Shown piece after piece: positions 1-5,707 of a stretch of 5,707 nucleotides of DNA; position 1 is the stretch's first letter, and every line of letters starts with the position of its first letter. Source of the DNA: an uncultured Aquincola sp. Its GTDB lineage: Bacteria; Pseudomonadota; Gammaproteobacteria; Burkholderiales; Burkholderiaceae. Location of the stretch: the NCBI GenBank assembly GCA_937883885.1, contig CAKZXL010000801.1, forward strand, positions 1-5,707, written 5' to 3'. Made by a program: the position numbers and the translations under genes. Below the pieces are notes generated by a model. The model did not search any database, was not told the origin of the DNA, and was given only the letters and a program-made list of their open reading frames with translations.

Positions 1-1769
1 CCGTCGGCACCGGCTACGTGTTCAGCCTCGGCGCCACCTTCTTCTACGAGGGCGAGGTGTTCTACGAAGCGGCCTCCGTGCTGCTGGTGTTCATCCTGCT
101 CGGCCATTGGCTGGAGATGCGTGCGCGCGCCGGCGCTTCCGACGCGATCCGCGCGCTGATGGATCTGGCGCCGCCGATGGCCACCGTGCTGCGCAATGGC
201 GTCGAGACCAAGGTGCCGACCGCCGAAGTGCTGGTCGGCGAGACGGTGGTCATCAAACCGGGCGACAAGATCCCGGTGGACGGCAAGATCATCGACGGCG
301 CGTCGCAGGTCGACGAGTCGATGCTCACCGGCGAGTCGATGCCGGTCAAGAAGGTCGTCGGCAACGCGGTGATCGGCGCGACCATCAACAAGAGCGGCAG
401 CTTCCGCTACCAGGCCACCAAGGTCGGGGCCGACACGGCGCTCGCGCAGATCGTCAAGCTGGTCCAGGAGGCGCAGAACTCGAAGGCGCCGGGACAGCTG
501 CTCGCCGACCAGGCGTCGCAGTGGTTGGTGCTCATCGCCATCGTCGTCGGGCTCGCGACTTTCGCGGTGTGGTTCTGGGTCCTCGGCCAGCCGCTGCTGT
601 TCGCCCTCACGCTCACCATCACCGTGTTCGTCATCGCCTGCCCCGACGCGCTCGGGCTGGCCACACCGATGGCGATCATGGTCGGTACGGGCCTCGGCGC
701 GATGAACGGCATCCTGTTCAAGAACGCCGCGGCGCTGGAGAACGCCACCAAGCTGACGGTGGTCGTCTTCGACAAGACCGGCACGCTGACACTGGGCCAG
801 CCGGACGTGGTCGAGATGGTGCCGGCGCCGGGTGTGACGGAAGCGCAGCTGCTGTCCACGGCGGCCGCGGTGGAGAAGTTCTCCGAGCACCCGCTCGCGC
901 TGGCGGTGCTCAAGCGCGCCGGTCCGCAGACGTCGGAGAGGCCGGAGACTGCAACCGCCTTCACCAACATCGACGGCCAGGGCGCACGCGCCAAGATCGG
1001 CGACGACGTCGTGCTGCTCGGCAACCGCAAGCTGATGGAAGCCGAGCAGGTCGGCCTCGCGGAACTGGCAGCCGAGGCGGCACGGCTGCAGGGTGGCGGC
1101 CGCACGGTCGTCCACGTGGCGCGCGGCGGCCGCCTGATCGGCCTGATCGCGATCGCCGATGCGGTGCGCCCGACTTCCAAGGCCACGATCGCCAAGTTGC
1201 AGGAGCGCGGCGTCAAGGTCGCGATGATCACCGGCGACAACCAAGCCACCGCCGAGCGCATCGGCAAGGAACTCGGCATCGACATCGTGCTCGCCGACGT
1301 GCTGCCGGGTCAGAAGGCTTCGAAGATCAAGGAGCTGCAGACCCAGGGGCACAAGGTCGCCATGGTAGGCGACGGCATCAACGACGCCCCGGCCCTCACG
1401 CAGGCCGATGTCGGCTTCGCCATCGGCGCAGGCACCGACGTGGCCATGGAAAGCGCCCAGGTCGTGCTGATGAAGAGCGACCCCTTCGACGTCGTCGGCG
1501 CGATCGAGCTGTCGCGCGCGACGCTGCGCAAGATGCACCAGAACCTGTGGTGGGCGGTGGGCTACAACGTGATCGCCTTCCCGCTTGCCGCCGGGGTGTT
1601 CTATCCCTTCACGCTGTCGCCCGAGGTCGCGGCGCTGTCGATGTCGGGCAGCTCGGCCATCGTTGCGATCAACGCGCTGATGCTCAAGCGCACCAAGCTC
1701 GCCGGCATTCGCAGTCCGCACCCTTCCGCGGGCGCGCCCTCGCCGGTCGCGCAAGGCGCGTCGGCCTGA
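1..1769 (+). CDS. Heavy-metal P1B-type ATPase (probable copper efflux pump), 5'-truncated
   Basis: Inner-membrane pump that would use ATP to move a soft metal, probably copper, out of the cytoplasm. The left window edge cuts it; the first whole codon is at 3 and 588 residues are visible (numbered from there). In order: a membrane segment ending in GHWLEM (34-39), the actuator domain with TGES (109-112), two helices with the metal site CPD (213-215, bases 639-647), the phosphorylation motif DKTGT (257-261), the nucleotide-domain SEHP (294-297), TGDN (410-413), the hinge GDGINDAP (456-463), and two final helices with YN (521-522) and MSGSS (547-551). All catalytic motifs are intact, so the protein looks functional. 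GHWLEM and the SSAIVAINA ending resemble CopB-type (P1B-3) pumps as I recall them, but Asp in the Cys-Pro-x motif fits neither CPC nor CPH classes. The GTG at 18 is internal to the conserved protein, not a start. Any N-terminal metal-binding domain is outside the window. Metal specificity is inferred from the cop neighbours. Confidence 0.93.
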   Translation, partial: VGTGYVFSLGATFFYEGEVFYEAASVLLVFILLGHWLEMRARAGASDAIRALMDLAPPMATVLRNGVETKVPTAEVLVGETVVIKPGDKIPVDGKIIDGASQVDESMLTGESMPVKKVVGNAVIGATINKSGSFRYQATKVGADTALAQIVKLVQEAQNSKAPGQLLADQASQWLVLIAIVVGLATFAVWFWVLGQPLLFALTLTITVFVIACPDALGLATPMAIMVGTGLGAMNGILFKNAAALENATKLTVVVFDKTGTLTLGQPDVVEMVPAPGVTEAQLLSTAAAVEKFSEHPLALAVLKRAGPQTSERPETATAFTNIDGQGARAKIGDDVVLLGNRKLMEAEQVGLAELAAEAARLQGGGRTVVHVARGGRLIGLIAIADAVRPTSKATIAKLQERGVKVAMITGDNQATAERIGKELGIDIVLADVLPGQKASKIKELQTQGHKVAMVGDGINDAPALTQADVGFAIGAGTDVAMESAQVVLMKSDPFDVVGAIELSRATLRKMHQNLWWAVGYNVIAFPLAAGVFYPFTLSPEVAALSMSGSSAIVAINALMLKRTKLAGIRSPHPSAGAPSPVAQGASA

Positions 1770-1823
1770 CGCGGACCCCGCCGTCAGTCGCATGCACTCA
1801 CAGGCCCATCTCATCCAACCCAC

Positions 1824-1828
1824 AGGAG
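1824..1828 (+). promoter_or_regulatory. Ribosome binding site of copA
   Basis: AGGAG lies eight bases before the ATG at 1837. It decides the start: the in-frame ATG at 1792 has no comparable site and would add 15 residues in front of the Tat signal peptide. Confidence 0.8.
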
Positions 1829-1836
1829 TCTTTTCG

Positions 1837-3624
1837 ATGAACCGCCACCCAGCCGACCGGAGGGCCGCCGCCGGCCACGTCCTGCCCCGGCGCCGCTTCC
1901 TTCAGGGCTCAGCCGGCATGGCCGCCATGCTGGCTTGGCCGCTCGGCGCCAATGCCGTCGTGAAGGAGTCGCACCTCGCGCTGCCCTTGTCGTCCTCGCG
2001 TGTCGACAACAAGTTCGAATTGACGCTGGCACGCACCCAGGTCAACTTCACCGGCACACCGGCGTCGGCCATCACCCTCAACGGCACGGTGCCCGGCCCC
2101 CTGCTTCGCATGCACGAAGGACGCGATGTCACCATCTCGCTGACCAACCGGCTCGACGAGGTCACCGCAGCGCACTGGCACGGGCTCAAGGTACCGAACA
2201 AGATGGACGGCGTGCCGGGCGTCACCTTCCCGGGCATCAAACCCGGCGAGACCTTCCAGTACCAGTTCGAGCTGCGCCAGAGCGGCACCTACTGGTATCA
2301 CAGCCACGCGATCCTGCAGGAACCTGCCGGCTTCTACGCCCCGCTGATCATCGACCCGCTGGCACGTGAGCCGTTCGGCTACGACCGCGAGTACGTCGTG
2401 CTGCTGTCGGAGTGGATCGACACGCCGCCCGAGAAGGTGCTTGCAAACCTGAAGAAGGTCGACGGCTACTACAACGACCGGCGCCAGACGCTGCCGGAAC
2501 TGTTCGCCGCGCTGAAGACCGCGGCGACCTCCCAGGAGCGTGAGGCGATCTGGAACGAGCGGCTCGCCTGGGCACGCATGCGGATGGACCCGACCGACGC
2601 GACCGACGGCGGCAGTCAGTGGCAGTTCCTCGTCCATGGCCAGCGCGTCGAGGACAACTGGACTGCACTGTTCCGGCCCGGCGAGCACATCCGCCTGCGC
2701 TTGATCAACGCGTCGGCGATGAACTTCTTCGACGTCTCGATCCCCGGGCTGGACCTGACCGTGGTGCAGGCCGACGGCCAGAACGTCCGCCCCGTCAAGG
2801 TCCGCGAGCTGCGCATGGGCAACGGCGAGACCTACGACGTGATCGTGCAGCCGAAGGAGCGCAAGGCCTACACGCTGTTCGCCGCGACCTCGGGGCGCAT
2901 CGGTTTCGCCCGCGGCACGCTCGCGCCCGAACTCGGCATGGAGGGTGAGATCCCGCCCCTGGGCCCGCGGCCGGTGCGCGGCATGTCCGAGATGGCGGGT
3001 GCACACGGCGGCGCACACGGCGCACCGGCCGCCGCCGCAGCGCCGGCGGCGGACGACCCCCACGCCGGACACGGAGCCGCGCCCGCGGCGCCTGCCATGG
3101 CTGACCCGCATGCCATGCATGGCGGCATGCCGATGCCTGGGGAAATGCCCGGCATGGGGGGCATGGCGATGGGCAGCCCCAAGGGGGCCGATCCACGCGC
3201 CGACGAGGTGAAGGACCGCCTCGCCTACGCCGATCTCGAGGCGCTCGCGCCGCTGCGGCTGCCCGCAGGCCCGGTGAAGAAGATCGACATGCGCCTGACC
3301 GGCGACATGAACCGCTACATCTGGTCGATCAACGACAAGAAGCTCTCGCAGGCGAAGTTCTTCGAGGCCCGTGTCGGTGAGCGGCTGGAGATCCGCCTCA
3401 TCAACGAAACCATGATGGAACACCCGATGCACATGCACGGCGCGTTCTTCGTCGTCGACAACGGCAAGGGTGAGCGAGCGCCGGTCAAGCACACGGTCAT
3501 CGTCAAGCCCGGCGAAACCATCACGGTGCACACCAGCTTCGAAGAACCCGGGCCCTGGGTCTTCCACTGCCACCTCATCTATCACGCTGCCGCCGGCATG
3601 GTGCAGGCCATCGTCGTGAAGTGA
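1837..3624 (+). CDS. copA: CopA family multicopper oxidase, Tat-exported
   Basis: Periplasmic copper-resistance oxidase; the family oxidises Cu+ to the less toxic Cu2+ and binds copper. The protein has 595 residues, close to the family's usual size. A twin-arginine signal carries RRRFLQG at 18-24, with likely cleavage after ANA (about residue 40), so it would be exported folded with its cofactor. Copper ligands are all present: HWH (113-115) and HSH (155-157) in the first cupredoxin domain, HPMHMH (529-534) and HCHLIYH (577-583) in the last, with the type 1 axial Met at 588. The middle region has the family's helical stretch and the FRPGE...INASAMNFFDV segment. Between the second and third domains, residues about 383-448 form a Met/His/Gly/Ala/Pro-rich insert like the Met-rich repeats of CopA/PcoA. 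It follows the ATPase gene by 67 bases and precedes copB by 30, consistent with cotranscription. The symbol refers to the oxidase, not the ATPase also called CopA. Confidence 0.95.
   Translation: MNRHPADRRAAAGHVLPRRRFLQGSAGMAAMLAWPLGANAVVKESHLALPLSSSRVDNKFELTLARTQVNFTGTPASAITLNGTVPGPLLRMHEGRDVTISLTNRLDEVTAAHWHGLKVPNKMDGVPGVTFPGIKPGETFQYQFELRQSGTYWYHSHAILQEPAGFYAPLIIDPLAREPFGYDREYVVLLSEWIDTPPEKVLANLKKVDGYYNDRRQTLPELFAALKTAATSQEREAIWNERLAWARMRMDPTDATDGGSQWQFLVHGQRVEDNWTALFRPGEHIRLRLINASAMNFFDVSIPGLDLTVVQADGQNVRPVKVRELRMGNGETYDVIVQPKERKAYTLFAATSGRIGFARGTLAPELGMEGEIPPLGPRPVRGMSEMAGAHGGAHGAPAAAAAPAADDPHAGHGAAPAAPAMADPHAMHGGMPMPGEMPGMGGMAMGSPKGADPRADEVKDRLAYADLEALAPLRLPAGPVKKIDMRLTGDMNRYIWSINDKKLSQAKFFEARVGERLEIRLINETMMEHPMHMHGAFFVVDNGKGERAPVKHTVIVKPGETITVHTSFEEPGPWVFHCHLIYHAAAGMVQAIVVK
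2983..3180 (+). other. Region coding for the Met/His-rich copper-binding insert of CopA
   Basis: This part of copA encodes a low-complexity stretch rich in Met, His, Gly, Ala and Pro, with HGGAHG, DPHAGHG, DPHAMHGG and closely spaced Met groups such as MPMPGEMPGM. DPHA followed by GH or MH occurs twice. In CopA/PcoA-type oxidases such segments are thought to bind extra copper and to lie near the substrate site. The role here is inferred from composition and position between the second and third cupredoxin domains. Confidence 0.75.
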
Positions 3625-3654
3625 ACCCGCCTGCAGACCCGAGCACAGACAAAC

Positions 3655-4350
3655 ATGAACACGAATGAATTCCAATGGGCGCGTCCGCTGGCCGGCGCGT
3701 TGGTCCTCTCGCTCGCCGGCGTCGCCGGCACTGCCCGCGCGATGGGAGACAACGCCGTTTTCCAGACGACCCGCATCGAGGTCGATGCCGGCCGCAGCGA
3801 CTCCAAGGACGTGGCGGCCTGGCGCGCCGACGGCTGGATCGGCACCGACTACAACCGCTTCGCATGGCGGACCGAAGGTTCTCGCCGCGACGGCCGGCTC
3901 GAGGACGCCGAAGTGCAGGCGCTGTACAGCCGCTATGTCGCGCCCTTCTGGGACTTGCAGGTGGGGCTTCGCAGAGAACTCAAGCCGGAAGCCCGCAACT
4001 TCGGCGTGTTCGGGATTCGTGGACTGGCGCCGTATGCCTTCGACGTTGACCTCGCTGCCTTCGTTCGCAGCGATGGACGTGTGTTCGCGCGCACCCGCGT
4101 CGAGTACGACCTGCTGTTCACGAACCGCCTGATCGCCAAGCCATTCGTGGGAGTCGACTGGGCGGCGCGATCGCTGCCGGCCGAGGGGATCAAGGCCGGC
4201 GCGACGTCGTCCGAGTGGGGGCTCAACCTGCGCTACGAGATCACGCGCGCGGTTTCGCCATACCTGGAGGTCGGCCGCCAGTGGCAGCGCGAGGCCGGTG
4301 GCAGCACCAGCGTGAACTCAGTGCGCGCAGGCTTGCGACTGGTGCTCTGA
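3655..4350 (+). CDS. copB: CopB family outer-membrane copper resistance protein, short form
   Basis: Probable outer-membrane beta-barrel of the copper-resistance system, partner of CopA. The protein has 231 residues. Residues 1-29 look like a Sec signal peptide (hydrophobic core ALVLSLAGVAG, cleavage near ARA). The rest has the alternating strands and conserved phrases of the CopB family: VQALYSR, PFWDLQVG, PYAFDVDLAAFV, RTRVEYDLLFTNRLI, WGLNLRYEI and a C-terminal strand GLRLVL. Known CopB/PcoB proteins generally carry a His/Met-rich segment between the signal peptide and the barrel domain; here the mature protein enters the conserved domain almost at once, so that copper-binding segment is absent. 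The ATG at 3655 has only a weak upstream GAG (3641-3643), so translation may depend partly on coupling to copA, 30 bases upstream. No other start gives a better signal peptide. Confidence 0.9.
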   Translation: MNTNEFQWARPLAGALVLSLAGVAGTARAMGDNAVFQTTRIEVDAGRSDSKDVAAWRADGWIGTDYNRFAWRTEGSRRDGRLEDAEVQALYSRYVAPFWDLQVGLRRELKPEARNFGVFGIRGLAPYAFDVDLAAFVRSDGRVFARTRVEYDLLFTNRLIAKPFVGVDWAARSLPAEGIKAGATSSEWGLNLRYEITRAVSPYLEVGRQWQREAGGSTSVNSVRAGLRLVL

Positions 4351-4358
4351 GGCTCGTC

Positions 4359-4363
4359 GAGGA
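4359..4363 (+). promoter_or_regulatory. Ribosome binding site of the MFS transporter gene
   Basis: GAGGA lies seven bases before the ATG at 4371 and fixes the start there. The same reading frame is open upstream to a GTG at 4215, but that lies inside copB and would add 52 residues with no MFS resemblance. Confidence 0.7.
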
Positions 4364-4370
4364 CATCACG

Positions 4371-5690
4371 ATGTCGTCTGCGCCCGGCCTCCATTCGCCG
4401 CTCTCCGAGCCGACCGGGCTGGGGGGCGCGCAACTCGCGTGGCTGGCCGCCGCGGTCTTCGTTGTCTCGGCCGGGTACGGCGCGCTGATGCCGCTGCTGC
4501 CGGCCTGGCTCGAGCCGTTGATGGCAGCCGATGGCCAGGCCGAGGTCGCGCGGCATGTTGGAATGCTCAGCGGCCTGTACGCCGCCGGCGTGCTGGTCGG
4601 CGCGCCGTTGTGGGGTCTGGTCTCCGATCGCTGGGGCCGTGGCCGCATCCTGGTGATCGGACTGGTCGGCTACGTCGCCAGCCTGCTGCTCTTGTTGCGG
4701 CCCGACTGGGTCGGGCTCGCCGGCATCTACGCGTTGCGCGGGGCCACCGGCTTCTTCGTGGCGGCCGTCGTGCCCGTGGTGCCGGCGCTCGTCGCCGAGT
4801 ACACGCCGCAAGCTCAACGCGCCCGCCGCTTCGCGTGGCTCGGCGCGATGTCGTTGCTGGGCTTCCTGTTCGGACCGGGGCTCAACGCGGGCGCCGCGCA
4901 GGTATCCGCCATGCTCGCCAGCATCGGTGACGGCGCATTCGACCCGACGGATCTCGTGATCGTGATGTCGGCAGCACTGGGCGCGCTGATGATGCTGGGA
5001 CTCGCCGCCACCCTGCCGCGCGTCCCGCCAGCCGCCCTCGAGGATGACTTGCAGCCGGCGTCTGCCGATCGCAGGCGCGCGATGGCGCTGTGGGCGCTGA
5101 ACGGCGTGGTCATGTTCGTGCTGTCCGGCTTCGAACTCGGCATCGTGCTGCAGGGCCAGCAGCACCCGACGTTGTCGTCGCGCGAGATCTCGCTGATGTT
5201 CGCCGAGTGCAGCCTCGTGATGCTCGGCGTCAACGCGCTGCTGTTCTTCACCGGGCTGCTCGAGCGTGCCGCCGGCCGCGGCGTGATGGCGGCCGGGCTC
5301 GTGCTGGCGATCGCCGGGTTGGCGATGCTGGCGCAGCACCGCAGCGACGCCTGGATGTACGTCGGCGTCAGTTTCACCGCCGCGGGCACCGGCCTCGTGC
5401 TGCCGACGATCTCCTACCTCGCAGCCGGAGCCTCCCGGCGGCGGCTCGGCGCGACGATGGGCGGGCTGGCCGCGGCAGCGGGCTTCGGGCAGACGCTCGG
5501 TTCGGCGGCCGCCGGCTGGCTGTTCGGCGCCGTGGCCCAGCTCAGCTTCGCGTGGCTTGCGCTGCCGCTGCTCGCCACGCTGGGCACCCTGATAGTGCGG
5601 CCCGCGTGGTGGTCGACCGAGGACCCCCTGCCGCAGTCGCCTCGCCGTTCCTTCGACCCGACTTCCGAACGACACCCACAGGAGCCCTGA
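4371..5690 (+). CDS. Major facilitator superfamily transporter
   Basis: Inner-membrane secondary transporter of 439 residues. The sequence suggests about 12 hydrophobic segments, with a polar cytoplasmic loop near residues 220-240 separating the two halves. The first half has the MFS motif A between helices 2 and 3 (GLVSDRWGRGR, residues 82-92), GYGALMPLLPAWL in helix 1, RGATGF in helix 4 and a motif C-like FGPGLNAG (about 167-174) in helix 5. Together these resemble drug/proton antiporter-like MFS proteins, but they do not define a substrate. It starts 20 bases after copB and ends two bases before the next start codon, so it probably belongs to the cop transcript. A role in export or uptake of copper or a copper-related compound is inferred only from neighbours. 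I see no Met-x3-Met copper motif of the kind known in the MFS copper importer CcoA. The C-terminal tail of about 30 residues is polar and proline-rich. Confidence 0.88.
   Translation: MSSAPGLHSPLSEPTGLGGAQLAWLAAAVFVVSAGYGALMPLLPAWLEPLMAADGQAEVARHVGMLSGLYAAGVLVGAPLWGLVSDRWGRGRILVIGLVGYVASLLLLLRPDWVGLAGIYALRGATGFFVAAVVPVVPALVAEYTPQAQRARRFAWLGAMSLLGFLFGPGLNAGAAQVSAMLASIGDGAFDPTDLVIVMSAALGALMMLGLAATLPRVPPAALEDDLQPASADRRRAMALWALNGVVMFVLSGFELGIVLQGQQHPTLSSREISLMFAECSLVMLGVNALLFFTGLLERAAGRGVMAAGLVLAIAGLAMLAQHRSDAWMYVGVSFTAAGTGLVLPTISYLAAGASRRRLGATMGGLAAAAGFGQTLGSAAAGWLFGAVAQLSFAWLALPLLATLGTLIVRPAWWSTEDPLPQSPRRSFDPTSERHPQEP
5680..5684 (+). promoter_or_regulatory. Ribosome binding site of the gene starting at 5693
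   Basis: AGGAG lies eight bases before the ATG at 5693 and inside the last codons of the MFS gene, so ribosomes finishing that gene would cover it. It has the same ACCCACAGGAG context as the copA ribosome binding site. Confidence 0.7.
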
Positions 5691-5692
5691 CC

Positions 5693-5707
5693 ATGCGCTA
5701 CTTCTTC
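5693..5707 (+). CDS. Start of a downstream gene, 3'-truncated by the window edge
   Basis: An ATG two bases after the MFS stop codon, with a well-placed AGGAG, opens a frame coding MRYFF before the window ends. The tight spacing suggests translational coupling and membership of the same operon. The basic residue followed by aromatics could begin a signal peptide or membrane helix, but five residues do not allow a family assignment. Confidence 0.6.

Noticed and set aside
18..20. GTG as the start codon of the ATPase
   Set aside because: The frame is open to the window edge and the preceding codons fit a membrane segment. P1B ATPases need further N-terminal helices, so the gene begins outside the window.
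1757..1773. Possible terminator hairpin at the ATPase stop codon (CGCGTC/GACGCG with a five-base loop)
   Set aside because: The six-pair stem has no following T-run and overlaps the stop codon; in such GC-rich DNA it is likely chance.
1792..1836. Longer copA start at ATG 1792
   Set aside because: It has no ribosome binding site and would add 15 residues before the Tat signal, whereas 1837 has AGGAG at ideal spacing.
3112..3123. Perfect 12-base palindrome GCCATGCATGGC in copA
   Set aside because: It falls where codons for Ala-Met-His-Gly repeats produce it; an operator inside the gene is not otherwise supported.
1909..3675. Long open frame on the minus strand across copA (also others opposite the ATPase and the MFS gene)
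   Set aside because: These are antisense shadows typical of GC-rich coding DNA: composition is rich in Arg, His, Gly and Ala with no domain, and they lie fully opposite well-supported genes.
4215..4370. Upstream extension of the MFS gene from GTG 4215
   Set aside because: The extension overlaps copB in another frame, encodes nothing MFS-like, and a good ribosome binding site precedes ATG 4371.
4371..5690. MFS gene as a CcoA-type copper importer
   Set aside because: I did not find the Met-x3-Met and His-x3-Met motifs known from CcoA; neighbour genes alone do not support the name.

Overview
The window is a gene-dense, strongly GC-rich stretch carrying part of a copper-resistance (cop) cluster. 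Every gene lies on the + strand and is closely spaced. The protein sequences, the high G/C at third codon positions and the gene order (metal P-type ATPase, CopA multicopper oxidase, CopB outer-membrane protein) suggest a Gram-negative proteobacterium, most likely a betaproteobacterium of the Burkholderiales. That placement is inferred from general resemblance, not from a search.

Layout: (1) positions 1-1769 hold the C-terminal part of a heavy-metal P1B-type ATPase, cut by the left window edge. (2) A 67-base gap is followed at 1837-3624 by a complete Tat-exported CopA multicopper oxidase with all four copper-ligand motifs and a Met/His-rich insert. (3) After 30 bases comes a short CopB outer-membrane protein (3655-4350). 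(4) After 20 bases comes a major facilitator superfamily (MFS) transporter (4371-5690). (5) Two bases later a further gene starts (5693) and leaves the window after five codons. There is no gene-free stretch over 100 bases and no convincing terminator between genes, so the set probably forms one transcript whose promoter lies to the left of the window.

How the genes may work together: the ATPase would move copper (or a related metal) out of the cytoplasm, CopA would oxidise or sequester cuprous copper in the periplasm, and CopB would act at the outer membrane. The MFS protein is the uncommon member. It occupies the place where copC/copD often follow copAB, and its substrate cannot be read from the sequence.

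The most notable observation is in the ATPase. Its transmembrane metal-binding motif reads Cys-Pro-Asp rather than the Cys-Pro-Cys of Cu+ pumps or the Cys-Pro-His of CopB-type pumps, although every catalytic motif of the family is intact. I see no mobile elements, CRISPR arrays, RNA genes or wholly unfamiliar system here.
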